Source: JAABVD01 sp965204545
Lineage (GTDB): Bacteria > Verrucomicrobiota > Verrucomicrobiia > Opitutales > UBA2995
Reading direction: 5' to 3'
Length of the DNA stretch: 64,000 bases
Assembly: GCA_965204545.1 (NCBI GenBank)
Contig: CBDBFA010000003.1
Span: 1,736,001-1,800,000 of the forward strand
Shown here: one piece after another, positions 44,144-56,200 of the stretch
How positions within the stretch are numbered: position 1 is the first letter of the stretch
Layout: each line of letters starts with the position of its first letter
Translations under genes and position numbers: made by a program
Notes under the pieces: model-generated
The model's input: the letters and a program-made list of their open reading frames with translations, nothing else
Told to the model about the DNA's origin: nothing
Database searches by the model: none

Positions 44144-45360
44144 TGAGTCGGGTCGACTTCCGTCAGGACGCGCATGCCTTCTGTGGCAAACTGGATTCCA
44201 CCGGTGACGACGGATTGGCCGTTTTCAAGCTTGCCGGTCACAAATACTACCTCGGATGTGCGTTGCAGTACCTCTACCGGAACGATGCTCACCACTCCGC
44301 CATCGTTTACGGTCCAAACCTCGTTGCCGGATTGAAGCGCCGCTCGCGGCGCCCGGAAGTATCCTTCCAATTCAAGCCCCTCTATCTCCACCTCTACAAA
44401 TTTGCCAACCAGAAGTGGGGGATTGTCCCCAGGGGGAACGGTTCCGTCCAGCGGCGCCCCGGAATTAACGGGTTCCGGTACGCGCACGACCACGTCGATG
44501 GTGCGGGTTCGCTGGTCGAGGGATGCCTTGGTCCGGTCCACGTAACCTTCCCAGGCATAGGTGCCGTCGCCATACCGGGCAACGACGAGCGCGGCCACTG
44601 CCCGATTCCCGTCACCCTCCGACAATGACCACAACCCCGGGATCAATGCCGCATCGGAATCGGACAGGGGCACGATTACTTCCACGGCATCCGTTGCGAA
44701 GATCCGTCCGACGGGCTGGCCCGCTGCCACGATTTGCCCCACGTCCACGGATTCTTCCTCCACTAAACCATCGAATGGAGCCGCTACCGTGGTTCTGGAT
44801 AGAGCAAGATTGGCCTCGGCAAGCTTGGCTTCGTCCCGGTTCAAGGCAGCCCGTGCCGCGTTCAATTGAGGTTCCCTCAAGGTGAGCGGATTTGCCATGG
44901 CGGTCGAGGCCTCGGCCCCTCGGAGGTCCGAGTAGCGTTCGTATTGTTCGCGGGCAATCGACGCCTGCTCCTCCTCATTGAGCAAAGCCACCCGGCTGGC
45001 CGCGAGTTCGGCCTTCGCTTCCTCTATCCGGTATTGAAAATCGACCTCTTCGATGCGGAAGACCGTTTGGCCTGCCGCTAACCGTCCGCCACTCTGAAAT
45101 TCCGGATCCACCCAAACGATCTTGCCACCCACCTGGGGAACGATATCGATCTCCGCGCTGGGCCACACGGTACCGGATCCGAATACCGGTATGGGACCGA
45201 CCCCGGCTCTCACCTGACCCGTCTGTGCGAACGGCACTTGGGGAGGCTGTTCGACGCGAACCGGTTCAGGCGCGCGTGAAATCAAAAAGGCAGCCAAGGC
45301 AACTGAAACCACGATTATGGCGGCGGCAACTACAAAACTGGTTATACGGGACATGGCCAT
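44140..45360 (-). CDS. RND efflux periplasmic adaptor (MFP/HlyD family)
   Basis: The 406-residue product has an N-terminal membrane anchor, a biotinyl-lipoyl-like half ('GGKIVWVDPEFQSGGRLAAG'), a coiled-coil hairpin (about residues 115-175), and the closing lipoyl half 'TTVAAPFDGLVEEESVDVGQ'. A beta-barrel and membrane-proximal domain follow ('KASLDQRTRTIDVVVRV'). It bridges the RND pump and the outer-membrane factor. The gene's ATG directly follows the stop of the outer-membrane factor gene and it overlaps the pump gene by 4 bases. Confidence 0.93.
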   Translation of the reverse strand: MAMSRITSFVVAAAIIVVSVALAAFLISRAPEPVRVEQPPQVPFAQTGQVRAGVGPIPVFGSGTVWPSAEIDIVPQVGGKIVWVDPEFQSGGRLAAGQTVFRIEEVDFQYRIEEAKAELAASRVALLNEEEQASIAREQYERYSDLRGAEASTAMANPLTLREPQLNAARAALNRDEAKLAEANLALSRTTVAAPFDGLVEEESVDVGQIVAAGQPVGRIFATDAVEVIVPLSDSDAALIPGLWSLSEGDGNRAVAALVVARYGDGTYAWEGYVDRTKASLDQRTRTIDVVVRVPEPVNSGAPLDGTVPPGDNPPLLVGKFVEVEIEGLELEGYFRAPRAALQSGNEVWTVNDGGVVSIVPVEVLQRTSEVVFVTGKLENGQSVVTGGIQFATEGMRVLTEVDPTQ

Positions 45361-46890
45361 TTACTCTGTGGGGGATCGGGATGAAAGAAGAAGGGCATGC
45401 GACTGGACGGCCTCCCTGTCTTCAGAGGTCCACGCGCCTCCCAGCGCCCGGTGAAGAGCGAGGCGGGCAAAACCCAGATCGCGCCTCGCCGCCGCAAGTA
45501 CCGACTCCTTGCCCATCTGGGCGTGCGCCGCGGCCAGGAAAGATTCATAGTCACCCACGCCTGAAACATATTGTTGCTCCTTTAACACGGTTTCAGCCTC
45601 GGCCTCATCCGCAAGGGAAACCAGCAGTGAATGACGCTGGCGGCTGGCTTGCAGCCCGACCAGGGCCGCTTCAACTTCGTTGACCGCGGTTACCACGGAT
45701 CGTCCAAAGGCCATCGTGGCCTCATTCAACCTGGCCTCGGCCAGGGCGATGTTGCTACGAATACGGGAACCCTGGAATACGGGACCGAGCAAGTTAATGC
45801 TGAGATTCCGGAACCATTGATCCGAATCGAACCATATGCTCGAATCCGTAGTCCGCAGTCCGATTGCACCTTGCAAGGATAACCTCGGTAACCGGTCCGC
45901 GCGGCGGGCTCCCACCGAATAGCGGGCCGCTTCCAGGCGCTGCATCGCCGCGAGGACGTCGGGCCGCTGCGCCATGAGGTCGGCCGGAATGCCCGTGGGA
46001 ACGGGTTCGAGCACGATGGACGGGTTCGGGGGATCGGAAAGCATATCCGCGAGATCCGCCCGGTAGCCTCCGGCAAGTATCCAAAGCCTTGCCTCCGCAT
46101 CCGCCAGCAGCGCTTCGATTTGGGGCAATTCGGCCTGGGCTTCCCGCAGGTTCTGCCGTGCCGCATGCAGATCGCGCAAATCCGTCAGCCCGCGGTCATA
46201 GCGGGACTCGGCCAGGGACTCCCGCTGCAGAAAAATCCTTACGATTTCCCCGGCAAACCTCTGCTGGTGGCGTAAATTGACGGTCTCCAGGTAGGTGTGT
46301 ACGGTTTCGGCCAACACTCCCATGCGTGCGGTCAGGTAGTCGGACTCCGAGGCCATCAGCTCGGCTCCGGCGGCCAGCGCGTCGTTGCGTTGCCGTCCCC
46401 AGAAATCGAATTCATAGGCGTATTCCAGGCCCATGTTGTAGGTAGTCAGGCCGAGCCGGTCGGGAAATATTTGTTTGTTTTCCTCGGATATCAGTCCCAA
46501 TCCTTCCAATTGCGCGCCGATACCCGAGCTGATGGGAACATCGAATTCGCTTACGCCAACGGTAGGTTGAAGCGATGGAATGGCCGAGGATTTGACGAAG
46601 CGTTCCCTCGCCCTGGCCTGATCGACCCGCGTAACCGCCTCGGCCAGGTCGAAATTCGAGGCGAGCACGACGGCGATCACCCGGTTGAGGACGGGGTCGT
46701 CGAATGCCTTCCACCACTCCAACGGATCGTAGGAGCCGACAACCTCACTCCCGGCATACTCGGCAGGCAACTCCGCCGCCGGATGGCCCACCGGGGGGAT
46801 CTGTTCCGGGGCAAGGGAACAACCGGAAATCAGACAACAAACGGTTAACGACACCAGGAATCCCCGGATGATTTTCCGCCGAAAGCTCAT
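45361..46890 (-). CDS. Outer-membrane efflux factor lipoprotein (NodT/TolC family)
   Basis: The product is about 509 residues from the Met at 46890. This start gives a lipoprotein signal ending LISGCS; the frame is open to 46974. It has two OEP repeats with 'YDPLEWWKAFDDPVLNRVI', 'NMGLEYAYEFDFWGRQRNDAL' and 'AQRPDVLAAMQRLEAARYSV', typical of NodT-type factors. It forms the outer-membrane channel of the tripartite pump and is first in the operon, divergent from the PKS gene. Confidence 0.92.
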   Translation of the reverse strand: MSFRRKIIRGFLVSLTVCCLISGCSLAPEQIPPVGHPAAELPAEYAGSEVVGSYDPLEWWKAFDDPVLNRVIAVVLASNFDLAEAVTRVDQARARERFVKSSAIPSLQPTVGVSEFDVPISSGIGAQLEGLGLISEENKQIFPDRLGLTTYNMGLEYAYEFDFWGRQRNDALAAGAELMASESDYLTARMGVLAETVHTYLETVNLRHQQRFAGEIVRIFLQRESLAESRYDRGLTDLRDLHAARQNLREAQAELPQIEALLADAEARLWILAGGYRADLADMLSDPPNPSIVLEPVPTGIPADLMAQRPDVLAAMQRLEAARYSVGARRADRLPRLSLQGAIGLRTTDSSIWFDSDQWFRNLSINLLGPVFQGSRIRSNIALAEARLNEATMAFGRSVVTAVNEVEAALVGLQASRQRHSLLVSLADEAEAETVLKEQQYVSGVGDYESFLAAAHAQMGKESVLAAARRDLGFARLALHRALGGAWTSEDREAVQSHALLLSSRSPTE

Positions 46891-47025
46891 TGCCGGATTG
46901 CGTGGAATTGATCCGGATGCCAGGAGACCAACGGAGAGTCTGATTGTTCTGATGAGCATGTCGCCAACCCGCAAACTAACAATTGGTCTGACAAATTAAC
47001 CATTCATTCAAGAAGATAAGTATTT

Positions 47026-47088
47026 TGTTGTATGGGGGCAGGGTTGCCAAGGAGATTAGTGATAATGTGGTATGGGGATAGGGTTGCC
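47026..47088. promoter_or_regulatory. Pair of 23-bp direct repeats in the efflux/PKS divergent region
   Basis: TGTTGTATGGGGGCAGGGTTGCC (47026-47048) and TGTGGTATGGGGATAGGGTTGCC (47066-47088) match at 20 of 23 positions, and their starts are 40 bases apart (about four helical turns). They lie between the divergent outer-membrane factor and PKS genes. They could be operators for a shared regulator, but no regulator gene is adjacent, so this is a candidate site only. Confidence 0.5.
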
Positions 47089-47266
47089 TTGAAAATCGGA
47101 CGTTGCGACCACCGTTCGGCTCGGTCCCCGTTTTTCAGTCGCAGGAATAATTTCTCGATTTTTTGCGGCCCTGCCTACAGCATTTTCAGGCTGTCGCGGT
47201 AGGTTGGAGCATTGCAGACTGCATGCGCGAGACTTCCCGTAACTCCCCAGAAGAAAGGTAATTTTG

Positions 47267-50200
47267 ATGAACACGATGGAACCATTCGATACTTCCAAAA
47301 AACGACCTTACCCGTCCACCCAACCGATTGCTATTGTGGGAATGGCTTGTCGATTCCCCGGCGCGGAGGGGCTTTCGGCCTTCTGGCGTCTGCTAGCAGC
47401 CGGCGAGAACGCGGTGATCGAGGGTATTCCCGGTTCCGGGGTCGGGCGGATAGGGGAGCTATTCCCGGAAGCCGAGGTTCAGAGCGAGGCCTGCCGGTTC
47501 GGCGGATACCTCGACCGGATCGATCTGTTCGACCCTGCCTTCTTTCGCATCTCCCCGGTTGAGGCCCAATTGCTGGACCCCCAGCAGCGGCTGATGTTGG
47601 AAACGAGTTGGAAAGCGATCGAGGATGCGGGGATCGATCCGGACCGCCTGAGGGGTAGCCGGACTGGAGTTTTTGCCGGGATCAGCAATCACGATTACCG
47701 CAGCCTGGTCATGGGTGGAACCGAGATTACCGAGCCGGCCGCCAGCCTTTATGCCGTCAGCGGCACGTCCTTCAACACCGCCATCGGACGGGTAGCCTTT
47801 GCCCTCGGTCTGGAGGGGCCGGCCATGGCGCTGGACACCGCCTGTTCGTCATCGCTGGTGGCAATCCATCAGGCCGTCTCCGCATTGCATCGGGGCGAGG
47901 CGGATCTCGCCCTCGCCGGAGGGGTTCACCTGATTGTGTCGGGACGGTTGTCGGAACTGCGGGGAAGGGCAGGAATGTTGGCGCCGGACGGTCGGTGCAA
48001 GACATTCGACGCCGCCGCCAACGGATATGTGCGAGGCGAGGGCTGTGGAATCATCGCTCTCAAGCGCCTGGGCCAGGCGGAGGAGGACGGCGACCGGATC
48101 TGGGGGGTGATCCGCGGTTCGGCCATCAATCAGGATGGGGCCAGCCCCGGGCTGACCGTGCCAAACGGTGCCGCCCAGGCACGGGTGATCGAAGACGCCT
48201 TGTCGCAGGCCGGGATTCTGCCCTCGGATGTAGACTACCTGGAGGCGCACGGGACGGGAACGGAGGTCGGAGATCCGATCGAATTGCAGGCCGCAGGGGC
48301 CGCTTACGGCAAGGGACGCGAGATGGACCGCCCGCTCCTCATCGGCTCGGTGAAGACGAACATCGGGCATTTGGAGCCCGCCGCCGGGGTTGCCGCCCTG
48401 ATCAAGGTAATGCTGGCGATGAAGAAGGGGGTGATTCCCAGCCACCTCCACTTCCGGGAGCCGAATCCTCAGATGGACTGGAACCGGCTGCCATTGCGGG
48501 TCACCTCGGAACCGATGGCTTGGCCGCTCCATTCCGACCGCCCTCCCACGGCAGGGATAAGCGGATTCGGATGGTCGGGCACGAACGCGCATTTGGTGGT
48601 GGAGGGATACGGAAAACCGGATGCCGACTCGGCCGCCGGTAACGGGATGCGCCTGCCCGCGGTTTCCGGATTGCCGATCGCGGTAACGCTTCCTCCACCT
48701 GTTGCGGACCTCCCCGTAGAAAATGAAAAGTTCTGCCTGCGGGAGACACGATTTTTGCCTCTTTCGGGGAAATCGCCAGGCGCCCTCCAGGACCTCGGGG
48801 GAAGGTACTTGAACTGGCTCGACGAGCGCGCCGGGGAGTTAGCGGATGAAAGCGCGCAACAAACCATGCTTGCCGATATGGCCTGGACCGCCGGCGCCGG
48901 GCGCAGTCATTTTAGCCATAGGGCCGGCGTCGTCTTCAGCGATGTCCAATCCCTGCGCGAGGGCCTGGGCGCGATTGCCGCCTCGGGCGCGGGACCGGCT
49001 CCCCAAGCATCCTCCAAGGTGGCGTTCCTGTATACCGGGCAGGGTAGTCATTGGGTCGGCATGGGTGAGAAGCTTTACCGTAGCGAGCCGGTGGTTCGGG
49101 CTGTGCTGGACCGTTGCGATGCGGTGATGATGAAGGAGCGCGGCGGCTCGTTGCTGGATGTCATGTTCGGTCGTTCGGGGGATCTTTCCAACCAGGTGTG
49201 GACGCAGCCGGCCATTTTTTCATTGGAGTGCGCACTGACGGAACTGTGGGCCAGCATGGGCGTTCGACCCCACGTTGTGCTCGGGCACAGTTTTGGTGAA
49301 CATGCCGCCGCCCAGGCAGCGGGCGTGTTTGACCTGGAAGAAGGTGTTCGTTTTGCCGCGGCAAGGGGTGAACTCACGGCCTCCCTGCCGAAAGGCGGCG
49401 CCATGGCCGCGATCTTCGCCGACGTACCACAGGTTGAGGCGGCTATCGATGAACTGAATGCCATGGCCGATGGGATAGGGTTGTGCATCGCGGCCTACAA
49501 TGGCGCGCACCAGGTCGTGAGCGGACCCGAAAACATCGTCACGGAGATCTCGGAGCGCTTCCTTGCCCGGGAAGTCCGGGTCAACCGTCTCGCCACTGGA
49601 AACGCCTTCCACAGTGCCATGTTGGATCCGATGCTGGACGGATTGGAGAATGTGGTCTCGAATCTGGATATCGCGTCTCCTTCGCTCACCCTCGTCAGCA
49701 ACGTTACGGGCCGGGTCCTGGAATCGAATGAACGGATGGACGGCGCTTACTGGCGCCGCCACTCGCGCGAGCCCGTGGCATTCAGTGAAAGCATGGAAAC
49801 GCTGGCCAGTCTTGGGGTCGATCTGATCATAGAAGTCGGGCCCCATGCTGTACTGGGATCGATGGCGACCATGGCTTGGCCGGATGCGGTGGGGAGCGCC
49901 CCTCCGCCGATTGCGCTTTCGAGCATGTTGCGTCCCTCCAAAAGGGTGTCTCGGGAACAGGCCGACGGTGCCTTTGCCGTGGCCGCAGCAAGAGCTTACG
50001 AGGCGGGGCTGCCGATTTCCTTTCCCGGGCTGTTCGCCGGGGAGAAGCGGCGCCGGATCTCTTTGCCGGGTTATCCCTTCCAGCGGGAAAGGCACTGGGT
50101 CAAGGCGCCCAGGCGGCGGCGCTCCGGCGCCGGTCACCCGCTGCTTGGCCTCCGGCACGAGTCCGCCAGTGGGGAAATCACCTTCGATACGGAATTGTTT

Positions 50201-53200
50201 TCCTCGGATCCGGCCTGGTTGGAGGATCACCGCGTCTTCGGCCGGCTCGTGGCCCCGGGCGCGCTCTACGGATCCATGGCGGTAGCCGCTTCCTTCGCTG
50301 AGGGCTCTGCACGGAACACGATGGAGGACTTGCAACTGCACAACCCGTTGATCCTCACGGAGGAGGACGCTGACGAGGAGTCCGCGGAAAGGGGAAGGAA
50401 AATGCAGATCCTGCTCGACGGATCCGGCGAAGAGCGACGCATTCGGATACTCAGCCGAGGAGATTCAGGAGACGAATGGACGCTGCACGCGGAGGGCCGG
50501 GTTTCGCCAGGCTCCCGCGGTTCAGGGGCCGAGGCCCGGCCGGACCTGGAGGGACTCAAGGCCGGCATGGCCCGGCAGGATGTGGCCGCCCTCTACCGGG
50601 CCAAGGCTGAAGTCGGGATCGACCTCGGGCCGTCCTTCCGCACGTTGGAGGCGGCCTGGTCCGGGGCGGGTGAGGCGCTTGGGGAGGTGGCTCTTCCGGC
50701 CGGCATCGATCCCGGAGGGCTCGATGTCCATCCGGTCTTGCTAGATGGTTGTTTCCAGGTCATGGCCGCGGCGCGCGAATCTGCGGGGACCTGGGAAGGG
50801 GTCACCTATCTGCCATTCGGTTGGGAAAGGCTGTGGCTCGAGGGAAGGCTCCCGCAGCGGGTTATCTGCCACGCGCGCATGGCTGAGGACTGGCGGACTC
50901 CGGACCCGGATTCCGAGCCGCCGGAGGTCCTTACCGGAGACCTCCGGATTTACCACCCGAGCGGAACCCTGCTGGGCAAGTTGGATGGATACACGGTTAA
51001 GCGGGCGACCCGGGAGGCGCTCCTCTCGGTTGTGGAAGGGCTGGACGAACTCCTCTACGAGGTGGTGTGGCGGGACGGCGTACTTGCGCCGGGAATGCCC
51101 TCCGCCGATTTCCTCCCGAGCCCGTCGGCCATGGTCCCCCGCTCGAAACCATTTTCGCGGTACCTGGGCGACGAAGGAGTCGGGGTCGAAGAAGAGGCCG
51201 ACCTGCAGGCCGATCTGGAGCGGTTGTCCTGGTCCTATGCGCTCTCGGCCCTGGAAAAGCTGGGTTGGCGGCGCATCAGGGGTACTGTCGTGGATCCCGA
51301 GGGATTGCGGCAAGACCTGAAGGTTTTGCCGGTCCATTCGAAGTTGTTCCGCAGGATGCTCCAAATTCTGGCCGGATCGGGTGTGCTGGAGGCAACGGGC
51401 GAGGGCTTCGCGGTGGCGGTCGGCTCGGAAGACGGATTGCCGGAAGCGATGCCGCAGGATGCCGATGAATTTGCGACCCGGATGGCGGGACTCTACCCCC
51501 ACGGTTCGAACGAGGTCGGGCTCATCCGGCGATGCGCCGGCGCTCTCCCGGAGGTGCTGCGCGGCCGTGAGGATCCGCTTTCCCTGCTGTTTGGCGACGC
51601 GGAACCGCAAGCTGCCGATCTTTACCGGAGGGCGCCGGTATGGCGAGCGGCCAACCGGATGCTGGGAGAGGTGGTGCAAACCCTCACCTCCGGGTTGCCG
51701 GAGGGACGGCGGCTCAGGGTGCTGGAGGTCGGAGCGGGCATAGGATCGGCCACCGAGTGCATCCTGCCCGTGCTTCCGGTCGGTCGGTTCGACTACATGT
51801 ACACAGACATTTCCGCCGGCTTCTTCGCGGAGGCGGAAGATCGTTTCGCCCAAGCCGAGGCGCCGATCGAATACCGCGTCCTGGATATCGAGAAGGAACC
51901 GGTGGCTCAGGGCTTCGACTCCCATGGTTATGACTTGGTGATTGCCGCCAACGTGCTGCATGCGACACAATACCTCGACGAGACGCTGATGCACTGCCGG
52001 GATCTTCTGGCGCCCTCGGGACAACTTGTGGCCTTGGAGAACCAGCGGGCCAGGGGTTGGATGGATCTGATTTTCGGACAGCTGGATGGTTGGTGGAGAT
52101 TCTCCGATCGTTACCGCTCGCACCACGCTCTGGCGGGGCCCGAGGTGTGGCGGCGAGCGCTCGGGGATACGGGGTTCACCGAGGTCGAAGTTCTTGGAGT
52201 CGACCAGTCCGAGTTGGCCGGGTTGCCCGACCGGGGTGTGATCGTGGCGCTGGGACCTGCGGAGGTGATCCTGCCGCAGTCCCTTTGGGTCGTTGCACCG
52301 GACCAGAGCGGGGCGGCCACGGCTTTGGCGACCCAACTCGCAACGCGGAACCAGACGGTCGTGCTGGCGGGCGGGGAGTCCCCGGGGACCGACGAAACCG
52401 TGCCCGAGGCGGCCGGAGTTGTCCGAAGAGCCGTGGAGATGGATCGGCGTGGTTCGTGGCGGCGCCTTCTGGAGAGCCTGCCCGGTGATGTGCCGTTTGG
52501 CGGGGTGGTGCACCTTGTCGCGCTGGACGGTCACGGGATGCGTGCGACCGCGGCGGAAATGAAAGAGGACGCTAAACGAGCGGCGGCGAGCGCGCTGGCC
52601 CTGACGCAGGGCCTGATCGATGCCGACCTGACCCCTGCCAAGGGAGTGTGGTTCGTCACCCGGGGAGGGCAGGTTCTTGAGCGGGAGCGCTCCGGGCAGC
52701 TTGCTGGAGCGACCTTGTGGGGTTTCGGCAGGGTGGTGGTCCGGGAAGCGGCCCAGATGAATCCGAGGATGCTCGATCTCGATCCCGAGGGGAACGGGCT
52801 TCCGGCCGACTTTACGGAGGAACTGCTGTTTCCCGACCGGGAAACGCAAATCGCCTACCGGTCGGGACGCCGTCAGGTGGCGCGCCTGATCAGGGCCACG
52901 CCGGGACTTGCCTTGCCGGAGGGATCGGACTGGCTATTGGCCCCGGGTCCCGGCGGGGCCCTCGGAGAATTTCAAATCGAGCGGGTGCCGGCGCGTCCCT
53001 TGGAACCAAAGCAAGTACGCGTCGCGGTCGAAGCCCGCGGGCTGAACTTCCTCGACGTGTTCCGCTCCATGGGCCTGGTCGGTGAAGGCCTGTTGGGCGA
53101 GGAGATGTGCGGACGGATCGTCGAGGTCGGTTCGGATACCTCAACCGTCTCAGTGGGCGACCGTGTGGTCGGTTTGGCCTTCGGCACATTCGGACCGGAA

Positions 53201-56200
53201 GTGGTGACGCGGGAGGAACTGGTGGCGCCCGCGCCTGCGGGGATGCCTGTGGCTGCGCTCGCCACTGTACCCACCGCCTTCGTGACCGGGGCGTTGTCCT
53301 TCGACCTGGCAAGGCTGAAGGCCGGGGAACGAGTCCTCATTCACGCGGCCGCGGGCGGCGTCGGACTCGCGGCCGTCCAATTGGCCCAGGCCGCCGGCGC
53401 GGAAGTCTTTGCCACTGCGAGCGCTCCGAAGCGGGCTTATCTCCGGTCGCTGGGAGTGGCCCATGTGTTCGACAGCCGCCAAACCTCTTTCGGGGAGGAG
53501 ATTCTGGAAGCCACGGATGGCGCGGGTTTGGATATGGTGCTGAACAGCCTTACGGGGCCGGGTTTCATCGAGGCGAGTCTGTCTTGCCTCAAGCACGGCG
53601 GCCGATTCGTGGAGCTGGCCCGTCGCGACATTCTAAGCGAGGAGGAAATGGCGGCTGTGCGCCCGGATGTATCCTACGACATCCTGGAGTTGGATGTTCT
53701 GAAGGAACAAGACCCGGCTCGTCCGGGAGCGGCCCTCCGCAACCTGATGGAACGAATGGGATCGGGAGAGTTGAAACCCTTGATTCACAGCAGGTGGCCA
53801 TTGGCCGAGGCGGGAGCCGCGATGGAGTTTATGCGCGACGCCCGGCACATCGGAAAGATCGTACTTACGGCGCCATCCCTGGTGGAAGGCCGGTTCCGGC
53901 AGGACCGGACCTACCTGGTGACCGGCGGCCTGGGCGGGATCGGGTGCGCCCTGGGCCACTGGCTGGCCGACCGCGGAGCGGGAGCTATCGTATTGAATGG
54001 CCGGCGGGATCCGGACGCGGCGGCGGAGGAAACGATCGCCGCACTCAAGGACCGCGGAGTTGAGGTGCGGGTGGAACTGGCCGATGTGACGGATGCCGAG
54101 GCGGTGGACGCCATGATCGAGCGGATCAGAGGGGATTTGCCCCCGCTTGGAGGCGTGATCCACAGCGTGGGGGTACTATCGGATCACTCCCTGGCCAATC
54201 AGAGTTGGGAGCGGTTCGAACGGGTAATTTGGCCCAAGGTCCTTGGCGCCTGGCATCTGCACCGGTCCACTGCCGACTGCGATCTGGACCTCTTCGTCCT
54301 GTTCTCGAGCGTCGCAGGGATTCTGGGAAATCCGGGCCAGGCCAACCACGCCGCGGCCAATACCTTCCTCGATCAACTAGCCTCCCACCGGCGCGCGCTG
54401 GGACTTCCCGGACAGGCCATCGCCTGGGGAGCATGGTCCGGACTCGGTGAAGCCGAGGAGCAGCGGGAGCGGATCGCCCGTCGGCGTGAGGCGGCCGGAA
54501 CCGGCTGGTTCAGCCCGGAACAAGGACTCAGGGTTTTCGACCGATTGCTGCGCGAGGATCCCACAACTGCGGTCGTTTTGGCGGCGGACTGGTCCGTATT
54601 TGGGGAGGCCATCGAAGGCCGCCCCTCCCTTTTCGACGACCTCCTGCCTAGGGCCCAGGATGAATCGGCGGATTCTGCAGGCGAATCGGAAGATCTGCTT
54701 TCCCGGCTGGAGGCCGCCCCGGCCGCAGCGCGGGAAGAACTGCTCGTTTCCTTCCTGCAAGAGGAAGTTCAGGCGGTGTTGAGGTTGCCGACGGCGCCCG
54801 CACCCGCGGTGGGCTTCTTCGATCTGGGAATAGATTCCCTGATGGCGGTGGAGTTGCGGAACAGGCTGAATCGGGCCTTATCCGGACAGTACGTGGCGTC
54901 GAATACCGTGGTGTTCGACTATCCGGACATCGCCAGTCTCAGTCGTCACCTGGTCGGGGAACTTGGCGAGATAGGCAGCAGCGTGCCAGCCGATCAGGTG
55001 CAGCCCGAACCGACCCGCCAGCCTGTGGAGCGGCGAACAGAGGACGGCATTGCGATTGTAGGCATGGCATGTCGCTTCCCCGGCGCTGCCGGTATCGCGG
55101 CATTCTGGCGCCAACTCGAAGCCGGCGCGGACGCGGTAACCGATTCACGTTGGCATTCCGGTTCAGGGAGACCCGCGGATCTTTCCGGAGAGTTCGCCGC
55201 CTACCGCCGTGGTGGATTTGTGAAAGGGATCGAGCAATTTGACTCCAGGTTCTTTCGGATTGCGCCAATCGAGGCCCGAAGCATGGACCCCCAACAACGG
55301 CTTTTGCTGGAAACGTGCTGGCATGCTCTTGAAGATGCGGGGATCGATCCGGACCGGCTGCGGGGAAGTTCCACCGGGGTGTATGCCGGTATTGCCGCCA
55401 GCGAGTACCGGGACCTTATGAGGACCGGAAACCACGGGGTCAGCTACCTCGGTACCGCCGCGAGCATGACGGTCGGGCGGGTTTCCTACGTTCTGGGCCT
55501 GGAGGGGCCGACCATGCCGGTGGAACTCAACTGTGCCTCGTCACTGGTCGCGGCGCATCAGGCAGTGATGGGTTTGCGGGAGGGGGAGGTGGACCTCGCT
55601 CTGATTGGGGGAGTGAACACGATCCTGTCCCCTGGCTTGATCAGGGAGATGGCGGATCTGGGCATGTTGTCCCCGGAGGGTAAATGTAAGACCTTTGATG
55701 CCTCTGCCGATGGTTTTGTGCGGGGCGAAGGTTGCGGTATGGTCGTCCTTAAGAGGCTGGAGGATGCGGAGATGGACGGGGACCGCATCTGGGGAGTGAT
55801 CCGCGGATCGGCCGTCAACCAGAATGGGGCGACCGCCGGTCCCACCGTGCCAAACGGTCCGGCGCAGGAGCGGGTCATCGAGCAGGCGCTCTCGCGAGCG
55901 GGGGTGTCTCCTGCGGAAGTGGACTACCTGGAAGCCCATGGGGCCGGGTCTGCCTTGGGCGATCCGATCGAGGTGCAGGCAGCGGCGGCCGTGTACGGAA
56001 AGGGACGCGAGGCGGATCGCCCCTTGCTGATCGGCTCAGTGAAGACCAACATCGGCCACCTGGAGACGGCTGCCGGAGTTGCCAGCCTGATCAAGACCGT
56101 ACTGGCGATGAAGAGGGGGGTAATTCCCAGGAATCTGCATTTTCAGGAACCGAATCCGCACTTGGCCTGGGATAAGCTTCCGGTGCAGGTGGTGTCGGCC

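Noticed and set aside
40964..46890. Efflux operon as a dedicated sterol exporter of the BstA type
   Set aside because: The pump is an AcrB-like HAE1 pump with an adaptor and outer-membrane factor. That suggests general hydrophobic-drug or polyketide export, though a sterol substrate cannot be excluded.
50741..52849. 702-residue minus-strand frame inside the PKS gene
   Set aside because: Long antisense frames are common in GC-rich PKS genes. This one has low-complexity Arg/Pro/His composition and no domain.
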